Part shown: piece after piece, positions 37,159-45,834 of the stretch | Layout of the letters: every line of letters begins with the position of its first letter | How positions within the stretch are numbered: position 1 is the first letter of the stretch | Origin: Nanohaloarchaea archaeon B1-Br10_U2g21 | Lineage (GTDB): Archaea; Nanohalarchaeota; Nanosalinia; Nanosalinales; Nanosalinaceae | Assembly: GCA_001563915.1 (NCBI GenBank) | Contig: LKMP01000001.1 | Coordinates: 48,604-112,603, forward strand | Reading direction: 5' to 3' | DNA: 64,000 nt | Program-made: the position numbers and the translations under genes | The notes under the pieces: generated by a model | Databases searched by the model: none | The model's input: only the letters and a program-made list of their open reading frames with translations | Told to the model about the DNA's origin: nothing

Positions 37159-37530
37159 ATGGAATACAAACCTGGAAGCTGTAATATAGGAATGCGGGAG
37201 AGAAGAAATCGAGCGGTTCTCGGAGCATCAGGCCTTCTAGCTGCATCACTCTTGGTAGGAGCCACAGTATACTTGCAGTTGCCTGAATACATCTATATTT
37301 TCAGCTTCATACCATTCTTCCTAGGCTTTGAAGGAGCACTTCAAGCGCTTTATGGGTTCTGCGCACACTATGGTCAAAAGGGAGTGTTCGAAAAAGATGG
37401 TAATCTTGTGGAGATAGGAGATCCTGATCATTTAGAAGCCGACCACAAAATGGCGATGAAAATACATGCTTACTCTCTGATTTCAGCTGGAATAGCTACA
37501 ACAATAGTTTACGTAGCTTTGCAGATATAG
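37159..37530 (+). CDS. DUF2892-like membrane protein
   Basis: 123 residues from the ATG at 37159. The CNIG motif near the N-terminus, followed by RNRAVLGASGLLAASLLVG and a GFC motif after the second span, matches DUF2892 (YgaP-type membrane segment). A third span lies at the C-terminus after a charged stretch. The TTATTTAA box about 28 bp upstream supports this start over the TTG at 37150. Function unknown. Confidence 0.75.
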   Translation: MEYKPGSCNIGMRERRNRAVLGASGLLAASLLVGATVYLQLPEYIYIFSFIPFFLGFEGALQALYGFCAHYGQKGVFEKDGNLVEIGDPDHLEADHKMAMKIHAYSLISAGIATTIVYVALQI

Positions 37531-37535
37531 TGAGC

Positions 37536-38396
37536 TCAAATCTTAACCCAGTAAGTATCTTTGCTTGTAGGTCTTACAATTCCATAAGGAACTAGTTCCT
37601 CTATTTTCTCTCTTTCTTCTGCAGATGTTGGTTCAAGTATTCTATCGCCTATTACTGAGTAAACTATTTCATTTCTGACATCAAACGCTGTACCTTCTTG
37701 CTCCCATTTATCTAGATAGTCGCCTAACAATGTATCAAACTTCTCTCTAGCTAGACAGGCTTCTTCAAGAGCTAATCTTTGCTCCGTAGGATTTCCGGGT
37801 AGTAAGGGTTCGTTCCTATTAACGCCGTCTACTTCTTTATTGATACAGTACTCTGTAAACTGTTCAATATCTAGGTTGTCATAAATTGGTTGTTTTCCTG
37901 TCCGTTCATATATGTCAAAATTTATTGTTGGATTATTGTTGAATTCTCGCTTAAAGTACTCAAATAGGGTTTTATAACCTTGTTCTGGAATCCATCTGTC
38001 TTCGTTTCGATAATTTGAGAAACTTGCTCTATCGAATCCTGTTAAACTCTCTATCAGCTCTTCATTAAGTGGATCAAACATTCTGCGTCCGAACAAAAAC
38101 TCTCTAAAATCAGAGTCAAGCTTGATCCTACCACTACCCCATCCATCTTCTTCAGGAACATCTATGTAATCTTCAGCATCATCAAACTGAAACCGCGGTT
38201 CAGATAAATGCACGACTTTTGTGAGATTTACTGCATGATCGAGATCCATCATATCTGCTCTACCGTTTAAATGGGCATAAAAGGTGCTTTGATCCATGTC
38301 AATGACATCTAGCATGTGATCTAGGGATTCAAAATACATGCTCGCAACATGCATCAGCTCCTCCTTACCATTGATATCTACTATTTCGTCGACCAC
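37536..38396 (-). CDS. unknown protein with helix-turn-helix-like N-terminus
   Basis: 286 residues, acidic. The segment LDHMLDVIDMDQSTFYAHLNGRADMMDLDHAV looks like a Cro/CI-type helix-turn-helix, and a similar pattern recurs near residue 120 (ESLTGFDRASFSNYRN). The rest has no recognised motif. Possibly a transcriptional regulator. It is divergent from the flavoprotein gene at 38480. Confidence 0.6.
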   Translation of the reverse strand: MVDEIVDINGKEELMHVASMYFESLDHMLDVIDMDQSTFYAHLNGRADMMDLDHAVNLTKVVHLSEPRFQFDDAEDYIDVPEEDGWGSGRIKLDSDFREFLFGRRMFDPLNEELIESLTGFDRASFSNYRNEDRWIPEQGYKTLFEYFKREFNNNPTINFDIYERTGKQPIYDNLDIEQFTEYCINKEVDGVNRNEPLLPGNPTEQRLALEEACLAREKFDTLLGDYLDKWEQEGTAFDVRNEIVYSVIGDRILEPTSAEEREKIEELVPYGIVRPTSKDTYWVKI

Positions 38397-38479
38397 AGTA
38401 AATGTGCTATCTTATAGTTATAAAATATTGTATGTGTTTTGCCCATAGCTCCTTATATCTTGCACTATAGCTCTAAAAC

Positions 38480-39037
38480 ATGAGAGACGTAATCATAATT
38501 GGAGGAGGTCTTGCAGGTCTACAGGCTGCCGTATTCACTGCAAAAGCAGGAGAAGAAACATTATTACTCGATACTGAGGAATCGCTAGTACTCAATACTG
38601 CAAATATCCAGAACCTGATAGGTTTTGATTCTGTAAGCGGACAAGAACTTTTGAGGAGCGGAAAAGAAAAACTAAGAGAATTTAATGGAGAAATAAAAAA
38701 CGAAGAAGTAACTGCTCTAGCAAGAACGGACTCAGGTCTTAAAGTAACCACGGATACTGGAGACTACGAAGCAGAGTACATTGTGCTGGCTTCGGCAGGG
38801 ATTCATGACTATGCAGAAGATCTCGTTGAGTTCGAAGAAGGAGTTGAAGGCCCTTACATGATGGAGAGGCATGTCAAGACGGATCAAGCAAACAAGGCGG
38901 CTAATAGAATTTATGCAGCAGGCCTAGCTAACACGTGGGAATATCAAAGTTCCGTGGCGATTGGTGAGGGCGCTAAAGCTGCGGTTAATTTACTCACGGA
39001 TAAATACGGCGAACCATATACAGACCATGATACTTAG
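38480..39037 (+). CDS. short TrxR-like FAD-binding oxidoreductase
   Basis: 185 residues with one FAD-binding fold: IIIGGGLAGLQAAVFTAKAG at the N-terminus, YIVLASAG in the middle and IYAAGLANTWEYQSSVAIGEGAKAA at the C-terminus. It resembles thioredoxin reductase with the whole NADPH domain and CxxC removed. Similar single-fold forms occur in haloarchaea. It cannot be a normal thioredoxin reductase; role unknown. Confidence 0.75.
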   Translation: MRDVIIIGGGLAGLQAAVFTAKAGEETLLLDTEESLVLNTANIQNLIGFDSVSGQELLRSGKEKLREFNGEIKNEEVTALARTDSGLKVTTDTGDYEAEYIVLASAGIHDYAEDLVEFEEGVEGPYMMERHVKTDQANKAANRIYAAGLANTWEYQSSVAIGEGAKAAVNLLTDKYGEPYTDHDT

Positions 39038-39267
39038 GCAGAGTAAATTTCGTTTACTCTATAATAATCAATCACGCCATCATATTCAGTAAATCGCTCT
39101 ACTACATCTTCATCCTCTAACCGATTTAGAGCTTTTACTATTCCAATCCACGTCAAATCATTTTCAAGGCAATTATCAACTACCTGGTCTCGTGAACGCC
39201 ATCCTTCGCCGATTTCAGAAACAACTCTATTGTAGAAAGGTCCTAAACTTTTATCTTCAAGATCCAT
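39034..39267 (-). CDS. small winged-helix protein
   Basis: 77 residues with a winged-helix outline: helix (YNRVVSEIGEGWRSRDQVVDN), recognition helix (TWIGIVKALNRLEDEDVVERF) and a wing (YDGVIDYYRV). Likely a DNA-binding regulator. Located 14 bases after the BtuF-like gene on the same strand, so they probably share a transcript. Confidence 0.65.
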   Translation of the reverse strand: MDLEDKSLGPFYNRVVSEIGEGWRSRDQVVDNCLENDLTWIGIVKALNRLEDEDVVERFTEYDGVIDYYRVNEIYSA

Positions 39268-39281
39268 CCTATAAACACACG

Positions 39282-40031
39282 TTAAACTAGATTTTTATTA
39301 GCTTTACTTATCAAAGAATCTATTTTCTCAAGGCCCTTTACAAGGCGAGGCCCAGGCCTATTCAAGAGAGCATCATCTATAACGTACACGTTCCTGTTTT
39401 TTACAGCTTTTACACTTTGCCAATCGTCTCTAGAGTAAATCTTCGATGTGTCAATATTCTTTCCGGCACCACAGACATTCAAGAAAATAAATTCTGGGTT
39501 AAAGTCCTTTAACTTAGATAATTTAAATTCTTGGCTTCTACCTTCATCGATAAAGTACTTTCCATTTGCGTTTCTGATTAGATGAGGTATCCAATTGCCT
39601 GAAACCATTGGAGGATCCATCCACTCTTCACAGTAAATTCTTTTATGCCGTAAATCAAATTTTTTTATCTCTTTCTTCATGTCCGAAACTAAATCAAGAG
39701 CCTCAGATTCTTTATCGAACTTCTGCCCTATATCCAATATGCTTTCAAAAACTTCCTCTAGACTTCCAGGACAGACTTGAAAGACTTCAAAATCTTTTTT
39801 ATCGAGTTTCAAGGCCTGCTCATTTTGTAGCGGGTCACTAAGCAAAATGACATCGGGCTCAAGCTCATCAATCTTACTATAGTTAAGGCCTTGACTCCAA
39901 CCGCCCACACTAGGTTTTTCTACGGCATCTGGAGGATAATTGCAGAGAGAAGTCGTACCTACTATTGAATCTTCAAGACCCAGCTCATAAAGTATTTCAG
40001 TGTTTGAAGGTGCGCCTGAGACTATATTCAT
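39282..40031 (-). CDS. BtuF-like cobalamin/metal-chelate binding protein without signal peptide
   Basis: 249 residues from the ATG at 40031. APSNTEILYELGLEDSIVGTT, VGGWSQGLNYSKIDELEPDVIL and the C-terminal RPGPRLVKGLEKI match the periplasmic-binding-protein fold used for vitamin B12 and iron chelates (BtuF group). There is no signal peptide or lipobox, and no permease or ATPase gene is nearby, so it may be cytoplasmic. A longer start at 40043 adds only MLTV. A B12 link to NrdJ is possible but inferred. Confidence 0.78.
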   Translation of the reverse strand: MNIVSGAPSNTEILYELGLEDSIVGTTSLCNYPPDAVEKPSVGGWSQGLNYSKIDELEPDVILLSDPLQNEQALKLDKKDFEVFQVCPGSLEEVFESILDIGQKFDKESEALDLVSDMKKEIKKFDLRHKRIYCEEWMDPPMVSGNWIPHLIRNANGKYFIDEGRSQEFKLSKLKDFNPEFIFLNVCGAGKNIDTSKIYSRDDWQSVKAVKNRNVYVIDDALLNRPGPRLVKGLEKIDSLISKANKNLV

Positions 40032-40065
40032 TACAGTTAACAAGTTTAGGTTTTGGTTATTAAGT

Positions 40066-40902
40066 ATGACTTTCAGAGTTGGAGCACACGTATCAACTTC
40101 AGGCGGAGCACAAAAAGCAATTCAAAGACAGGAAGACGTTGGAGGCAACTGTGGGCAGATATTTGCAGGATCTCCAAGGACATGGAAAGTAGCAGAATAT
40201 ACAGATGAAGAGGGGAAAGCCTTCGAAGAAGCTGCTGAAGGAAAAAATCAAGGACCATATGTTATTCATTCGACATACATGGTGAATCTTGCTACTCCGA
40301 AAGATGACTTATTCAAGAAATCGCTGAATTGTCTCCAGTCAGAACTCGATGCAGCAGAAACTTTGGGGGTTAAATATGTCGTATTCCATCCGGGCGCGCA
40401 CACAGGCAGCGGGAGAGAAAACGGGATAGCAAGAATAATTGAAGGCCTTGACTCATTAGATATACCAGAAAACGTGACTTTATTGTTAGAGAATACTGCT
40501 GGTAAAGGAACTACATTAGGAAGAAGTTTTGGTGAGCTTAGAGAAATGCTTGAAGGTACAGAACAGGACAGTATTGGAGTATGTATTGACTCATGTCACG
40601 CTCACGCTGCAGGCTACAACCTAAAAGATGAAGACGGATTTGAGGATATGCTGCAGGAACTTCGAGAAGACTTAGGTTTTGAAAATGTAAAAGTCCTACA
40701 CCTTAATGATTCAAAGGATCCAAGAGGCAGCGAAAAAGACAATCATGAGCATATCGGAGAAGGAGAAATAGGTGTAGAAGGTTTCAAAAATTTGGTTAAC
40801 TGTGAAGAGTTACGAGACCTGCCGATGGTATTGGAAACACCCAATTCTGATGAAAAGGGTTACGCTGAGAATATTGAGAAGATTAGAGAGATCAGAGAGT
40901 AG
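40066..40902 (+). CDS. nfo: endonuclease IV (AP endonuclease)
   Basis: 278 residues from the ATG at 40066. The family start VGAHVSTSGGAQKA, the metal ligands in VFHPGAHTGSG, LLLENTAG, CIDSCHAHAAGY, HLNDSKDPRGSEKDNHEHIGEGEIG and LETPN are all present. It cuts the backbone 5' to abasic sites in base excision repair with three zinc ions. A longer reading from 40000 would overlap the divergent BtuF-like gene and is not needed. Confidence 0.95.
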   Translation: MTFRVGAHVSTSGGAQKAIQRQEDVGGNCGQIFAGSPRTWKVAEYTDEEGKAFEEAAEGKNQGPYVIHSTYMVNLATPKDDLFKKSLNCLQSELDAAETLGVKYVVFHPGAHTGSGRENGIARIIEGLDSLDIPENVTLLLENTAGKGTTLGRSFGELREMLEGTEQDSIGVCIDSCHAHAAGYNLKDEDGFEDMLQELREDLGFENVKVLHLNDSKDPRGSEKDNHEHIGEGEIGVEGFKNLVNCEELRDLPMVLETPNSDEKGYAENIEKIREIRE

Positions 40903-40929
40903 GCCTTGCCGGTAAGCCTCTACTTTTTT
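40898..40929 (+). terminator. hairpin and T-tract after nfo
   Basis: AGTAG at 40898-40902 pairs with CTACT at 40920-40924 around an imperfect stem containing GCC/GGC-type pairs, followed by TTTTTT. The stem includes the nfo stop codon. Confidence 0.4.
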
Positions 40930-41041
40930 ATCTTCTTTTCGCAATCTCAGAGGACGCATCAATTTTAAAGATAGCTCAATCAATTTTCTGTAGAGAGTAA
41001 AATTACTCATTAAAGCTTTTTACAGATGTGAAAATTGAAAA

Positions 41042-41542
41042 ATGGCAGAAATACATTCAAATCAGAAAGTAGGCGTCTTTGTAGACGTCCAAAATATGTA
41101 CTATAGCGCAAAAAACCTTTACCAATCAAAAGTAGACTTCAAAAAAGTACTAGAGGCCGCAGTAGTTGACAGAAAGCTATTAAGAGCATCAGCATATGTT
41201 ATAAAGGCAGATACTCCTGACGAAAATAACTTCTTCTCAGCTTTGAGAAAAATAGGGTATGAAGTCAAGATTAAAGAACTAAAAGAGTTCTATGGTGGCC
41301 AAAAAAAGGGCGACTGGGACCTTGGAATGACCGTGGACATGGTTCAGCAGGCTAAAAAACTTGACACAGTAGTCCTTGTAACCGGGGACGGAGATTTTGC
41401 AGTTCTTGTTGATCACTTGAAATCAATGGGATGTAGGGTAGAAGTCATGAGCTTTGGAAAAAGTTCGGCTAAAGAAATCCGCGAAGCAGCAGATAATTTC
41501 ATAGACATGGACGAAAACCATGACAAATACTTGGTGAAATAA
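41042..41542 (+). CDS. NYN-domain PIN-like nuclease
   Basis: 166 residues with the LabA/NYN motifs: VGVFVDVQNMYYSAKN at the N-terminus, KGDWDLGMTVDMVQQA in the middle, and VLVTGDGDFAVLVDHLKSMG. Asp residues at these three places build the metal site. It is probably an endoribonuclease. The CBS-domain gene starts two bases after its stop, so the two are co-expressed. Confidence 0.87.
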   Translation: MAEIHSNQKVGVFVDVQNMYYSAKNLYQSKVDFKKVLEAAVVDRKLLRASAYVIKADTPDENNFFSALRKIGYEVKIKELKEFYGGQKKGDWDLGMTVDMVQQAKKLDTVVLVTGDGDFAVLVDHLKSMGCRVEVMSFGKSSAKEIREAADNFIDMDENHDKYLVK

Positions 41543-41544
41543 AA

Positions 41545-42702
41545 ATGAATTCTATGCACGACGTTAAGGCTTCAGACGTAATGAACGAAAACTTTCCGAA
41601 AGTCTCTAAAGATGACTCTATAGGTAGCGTAAGAGATTTTATGGAGAATAAAGGTCTTAGAGCAGTTGTAGTTGTTGATGGAGATAATCTTGAAGGAGCG
41701 ATTAGTTATAGAGATCTTGTAAGACATACTCAATACAATGAATCAACAAATCTTTCGAAAGTTATCCATATGCCTCCAGAATTCAATAAAGAAGACTCAC
41801 TAGTAGAATTAGCAGATCTCAGAGTTGAATCTGGTAAAAAACTGATGGTTTATACAGAAGGAGGCAGTAATCTAAAGGCTGTTGTGTCTGATGAAGAATT
41901 TGTTGAAGCATGTACTATGGTAAAAGAGTTTGAAAACTATTCAACAAGAAATCTAGCGTCTCATGAGCTAATAGAAGTGTTTGAAGACGATCCTATTGAT
42001 AAAGCACGAAATTTGATGCTGGATAACAATATATCTCGACTCCCTGTACTTGATTCTGAAGGAGAGCTTACAGGCATCTTAAGATCTACAGATTTGTTAA
42101 AGATGCTTGTTCCTCGAGAATCTCCAGACAAAGGAGGTACTTCTGGTCGTTCACTTGAAGACACTCAGATTTCTGGAGGTGTAGAGAAAGAATCTATGTC
42201 TGACATTACAGTTGGCGAAATACATAATCCTAATTTGTTAACAGTCAACGGTTTTGGAGACAGCATTAAGGCAGCAGAGAAAATGATTGAAAATAACTCA
42301 ACAGATCTTATAATTTCGGATTCGGGTTATCCTAAAGCTATCTTAACAGTAAAAGACTATGTAGACTATCTTGAAGATCATTCATACCAAGATATGGTGC
42401 TGGTTAACCTTGTGGGTCTAGAGGTAGAAGAAGAGAAAGCTGCAGTACATCAGAAAATTGCAACTCAGCTCAGAGGTTCTTTAGGTAGAAAAATGAAGAG
42501 GCCTGAGGAACTTTCTATACATGTAAAGAAGCATGATAAGGATGGTAAGAGGCATCGTTATGAGTTGATTGCCAAGCTTCATTCGGAGTATGGAATGATT
42601 ACAACGACTGTTGAAGCTTGGGATTTGCTTGAAGCTGTTGATAAAGCTTTAGACGAGCTTAATACGCTAGTTCGTAAGAAAAAAGAGAAGTCGAGTCAAT
42701 AA
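41545..42702 (+). CDS. multi-CBS protein with ribosome-hibernation-like C-terminal domain
   Basis: 385 residues. About four CBS repeats (residues 8-65, 68-125, 130-195, 220-275), including canonical ends such as ISRLPVLDSEGELTGILRSTDLL, would bind adenine nucleotides or SAM. The C-terminal 105 residues (LVNLVGLEVEEEKAAVHQKI, HVKKHDKDGKRHRYELIAKLHSE) resemble the S30AE/HPF fold of ribosome hibernation factors. Thus a nucleotide-sensing ribosome-binding factor is likely. The C-terminal assignment is from pattern recognition only. The C-terminus is basic. Confidence 0.75.
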   Translation: MNSMHDVKASDVMNENFPKVSKDDSIGSVRDFMENKGLRAVVVVDGDNLEGAISYRDLVRHTQYNESTNLSKVIHMPPEFNKEDSLVELADLRVESGKKLMVYTEGGSNLKAVVSDEEFVEACTMVKEFENYSTRNLASHELIEVFEDDPIDKARNLMLDNNISRLPVLDSEGELTGILRSTDLLKMLVPRESPDKGGTSGRSLEDTQISGGVEKESMSDITVGEIHNPNLLTVNGFGDSIKAAEKMIENNSTDLIISDSGYPKAILTVKDYVDYLEDHSYQDMVLVNLVGLEVEEEKAAVHQKIATQLRGSLGRKMKRPEELSIHVKKHDKDGKRHRYELIAKLHSEYGMITTTVEAWDLLEAVDKALDELNTLVRKKKEKSSQ

Positions 42703-43040
42703 GTCTCGTCTTCATTCATTTTTTCTATTTTACTTTCTGTTGAGAGACATAGTTTTCTGAAGGAAAGTGTATTCCACATCAGGTAGATGAATACAAATAT
42801 TAGAGCTAGGAATAGCGGGTATTGTGCAAAAGGTACTTCAGTGAGCGCAGCCATATAATAAGCCCAATAAGAAAGGAAAAGCATCATTACTCCAATTAAT
42901 ATAAGCAGACGCTGTGAGAATTCTTTAACAATCTGGTCTTCTATTCTTTGAGAAGTGTTGTAGACAATAAAAAAACTGATAATGCCAATACTTACTGTAA
43001 CAGAAGTACTTATGGCAAAGAGCGTCTGGTCAATACTCAT
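42696..43040 (-). CDS. small membrane protein
   Basis: 114 residues with three hydrophobic spans (FAISTSVTVSIGIISFFIVY, LLILIGVMMLFLSYWAYYM, YPLFLALIFVFIYLMW) and a charged C-terminal tail. Family not recognised. Convergent overlap of 7 bases with the CBS gene. Confidence 0.65.
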   Translation of the reverse strand: MSIDQTLFAISTSVTVSIGIISFFIVYNTSQRIEDQIVKEFSQRLLILIGVMMLFLSYWAYYMAALTEVPFAQYPLFLALIFVFIYLMWNTLSFRKLCLSTESKIEKMNEDETY

Positions 43041-43110
43041 AGAAGTAAATCAGAAAAGGTTTTATATAAAAACTTGTAAAAATGCGAAATTATAGCAGTC
43101 CTTCATATGA

Positions 43111-44892
43111 TTAGGAACGGACCTCTAGACTTTCAGACCTAAATGAGCCAAGTACACGGCCTGCAAGATCACTGTCTTTTGTCAAAGAAACTTCTCCAGA
43201 TTTACCAACTGTTGCTGTGAAAAGAAACTCTTCTCCATCATATACGTCTATATCTAAGCCTGCATACTTATTGCCCAAATCAATTACTACAGAGTTACCT
43301 CTTTCTCTTACCTCGAAATCTATTGCAGATTTCAAAGTCTTCTTTGCGGGCTCTACATTTATGTTAAGTCCTAGATCTTTCTCCAGTCTATCAATGTTCT
43401 CTCCGCCTTTACCGATTACGTAAGGGATTTCTTCTTCGTCGACGTATAGTGTGATACTATCGCTAGAAATGAATTCAATTTTAGGATTGTTTACTTTGCC
43501 TGCTAAAAAATGTTCTATTTGTTTTCTAGCTAGTTTTTCTGCGCCAGATTCGTCATGGTCATCTATAGGTATTACTACAGTCTCTTCACCGTAAGTATAA
43601 ATTTCATAGACTGGTGTGGCGTTCTCAAAACGTCTAATTTGGATTACTGGTCTAGCTAAATCTTCTTCAACCATTCCTTCTGGAACTTTTACAACCATTT
43701 CTAGTTCATAAACTTCTGCGACTTCAGCGTTTTCGATAAATACTACTGTATCGCAGACTTGAGGGATCATTCCTAGTTCTACGCGGCCAATCAAACGCTG
43801 AACTGCATCTACTGCTTCAGAAGCATGAACAATACCAATCATTCCTACTCCGGCCATACGCATATCGCTGAAGACTTCAAAATCGCTGGTTCTCCGAACC
43901 TCATCAAAAACAGTGAAGTCAGGTCTTACTAGTAACAGAAAATCTCCGGTGTTCTCCATTGAGTCATCGAGAGCAGTATATTGTGTGATATCAGCGCTCA
44001 CATCTAAATCGCGGGGTTTCTCCATTGTCTTCACTACACGTTGTTGGCCTTCATAGTGTTCCGCTAGAGCTTGTGCAAAAGTAGACTTACCATGTCCTGG
44101 TGCGCCAGCCACTAGTATACCTTCTGCATTATCATCCAGTCTTTCTATCAGTTCATCAGAGAGATTATAATCATCTAGCCCTACTTTAGCCACCGGCCTC
44201 ACTGCTGTTATCTCCGCTGCTTCTGAGAATGGAGGCCTACTAATTGCGATTCTGTATTCTCCATACTGTATCACTGTAGCTCCGCGGCCTTCCATCTCGA
44301 TAAGTCCTAGCTCAGAACTTTCTGATGCTTCCACAGTCTCGTGGATAAGATTTTCTAAATTTTCTTTACTGAGTTCCTCTTCACTAATTTCTTCAAGCTT
44401 AAATGCGCCAGGCATCCCTCTCTTTGCTTTAGGTCTTGAACCCTGTTTTAAGTGGATGCTCATAGTTTCATCATCAAAAAATTCTTCGAGCGGGAATTCT
44501 ACTTCTCTTACCGTTTCAAAAAGTTTTACATCAATTCCTTTCGCTTCCGCTACTTTGGCCTGGACTATATCTCCAGTATAAAGTTTAGCATCAAGTTCCT
44601 CCGCTATATCTCTTATTAAGGCGTCTATTCGGCCATTTCTGGCGAGTTCGATTTCCTCCAAAGTAGGTTTTCGCCCAGTGAAACTTAGTTTAACCTCTTC
44701 GGATTCTAAATTTTTAAGTTCTTTAATTTCTTTTATGCCTGTGAAACCTGTCTCTCTGCCGTTATTGGCTTGATTTTCAAGTTCATCAACTACAAACTCT
44801 GGTATAATTATTTCTCCTTCAAAAGCATTGTTTTCTATCAAAGAGGAAATTTTTCCGTCAATGATGGCGGAGGTGTCAGGTACTACTTTCAC
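43111..44892 (-). CDS. PIN-ATPase with KH domain (PINA-like)
   Basis: 593 residues. An N-terminal PIN domain (VVPDTSAIIDGKISSLIE, FVVDELENQANNG, DALIRDIAEE, LYTGDIVQAKVA) is followed by a PilT/VirB11-like ATPase with Walker A GAPGHGKST (about 267-275) and FTVFDEVRR, then a KH domain with GKGG (YVIGKGGENIDRLEK, about residue 495). This three-domain plan matches archaeal PINA proteins, hexameric ATPases with helicase activity linked to Holliday-junction processing or RNA metabolism. Monocistronic on the minus strand. Confidence 0.9.
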   Translation of the reverse strand: MKVVPDTSAIIDGKISSLIENNAFEGEIIIPEFVVDELENQANNGRETGFTGIKEIKELKNLESEEVKLSFTGRKPTLEEIELARNGRIDALIRDIAEELDAKLYTGDIVQAKVAEAKGIDVKLFETVREVEFPLEEFFDDETMSIHLKQGSRPKAKRGMPGAFKLEEISEEELSKENLENLIHETVEASESSELGLIEMEGRGATVIQYGEYRIAISRPPFSEAAEITAVRPVAKVGLDDYNLSDELIERLDDNAEGILVAGAPGHGKSTFAQALAEHYEGQQRVVKTMEKPRDLDVSADITQYTALDDSMENTGDFLLLVRPDFTVFDEVRRTSDFEVFSDMRMAGVGMIGIVHASEAVDAVQRLIGRVELGMIPQVCDTVVFIENAEVAEVYELEMVVKVPEGMVEEDLARPVIQIRRFENATPVYEIYTYGEETVVIPIDDHDESGAEKLARKQIEHFLAGKVNNPKIEFISSDSITLYVDEEEIPYVIGKGGENIDRLEKDLGLNINVEPAKKTLKSAIDFEVRERGNSVVIDLGNKYAGLDIDVYDGEEFLFTATVGKSGEVSLTKDSDLAGRVLGSFRSESLEVRS

Positions 44893-44927
44893 GTCTTAAA
44901 TAAGAATGGATAGTTTGAAAAACATAC

Positions 44928-45755
44928 TCAAATCTTTTCCACATCATCTAAGTAGTTGAGATGATTAACAACGGTGTTGTAAGCATCAAACCCTACTGCA
45001 GTAAGTCGAGTATCGCCTCCGTTCACTAGTCCGAGTTCGCGTAAATCTTGTGTTGTCTGTCTTACTGATTCGTAGGGTAGGTCTACAAGCTCGTTTACCT
45101 GTGTTGTACTCATGCCTGAGCCATATAGGAGAAAAGTCTCAATTTTTTCGCCGCTGTTTTGTCCTGCTGCACTGTCAGATGTAGTGCGCAGTACTCTGTA
45201 CATCTCACCAGGGTCAAAAGATAGCTCTGTACTGGAATGATTTAGGAAAAATTCTCCTTGACTCGTTAAGTTATCGTTTTCATCTGTAAGACCGGCATCT
45301 CGATACTGATTTCTCCATCTCCACCATGTAGAACCAGTTTTTGGAGGTTTTGAGTTAGAAGCTAGTGCTTCTAGACCTTCAATACGGCTTGAACCTCTCT
45401 GCGTTTTCAAAGAGTCATAGATGCAGTCTAGCTCTTCGAATACAAGAGTGTCTGGAAGTTCTTTATCTCCAGAGAGTTCGAGATTTTCTAAGTCAATTTC
45501 TCCTGAATTCCATTCTAGAGATCCTGGAATAGTTTCTTGCTTGAAGTTTTCTGAATCATCTATGTTAAAGGCCTGCGCGTAGGATTTCATTAAGTAATCT
45601 TGAACGGTATCTGCGCAGTGAGGGCCTTTTGCCATATAGATGAGAGCGGGCGGAAGTATTAAGTGTGTTGCATGTTTTGTTACTGAGGAGTAACCTTGTT
45701 CTGCATTATTCAACATAGAAGGGTATAAAAGGCATGTGTTGTAATTGATAGCCAA
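44928..45755 (-). CDS. unknown protein with C-terminal winged helix
   Basis: 275 residues from the TTG at 45755; an ATG at 45716 is an alternative and would give 262 residues. The C-terminal 80 residues look like a winged helix (MSTTQVNELVDLPYESVRQTTQDLRELGLVNGG). The N-terminal half has no recognised motif. It is divergent from nrdR and shares its intergenic region, including the two NrdR-like boxes, so it may be co-regulated. Confidence 0.6.
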   Translation of the reverse strand: MAINYNTCLLYPSMLNNAEQGYSSVTKHATHLILPPALIYMAKGPHCADTVQDYLMKSYAQAFNIDDSENFKQETIPGSLEWNSGEIDLENLELSGDKELPDTLVFEELDCIYDSLKTQRGSSRIEGLEALASNSKPPKTGSTWWRWRNQYRDAGLTDENDNLTSQGEFFLNHSSTELSFDPGEMYRVLRTTSDSAAGQNSGEKIETFLLYGSGMSTTQVNELVDLPYESVRQTTQDLRELGLVNGGDTRLTAVGFDAYNTVVNHLNYLDDVEKI

Positions 45756-45759
45756 AAGG

Positions 45760-45807
45760 CTACGATATGTAGTGGGGAGGGGAGAGAATTCTCCCTATAT
45801 GTAGTGC
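45760..45807. promoter_or_regulatory. tandem NrdR-box-like operator
   Basis: Two near-identical sites, CGATATGTAG at 45763-45772 and CTATATGTAG at 45795-45804, each followed by TG, match the core of the bacterial NrdR box (CwATATwTwG type) at 8-9 of 10 positions. They are spaced 32 bp apart, three helical turns, the usual arrangement for NrdR. The second site overlaps a TATA-like element. The start codon of nrdR lies 31 bp further on, with nrdJ next. Confidence 0.65.
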
Positions 45808-45834
45808 ACTATTCAAATAGAGGCAAAGCTATCC

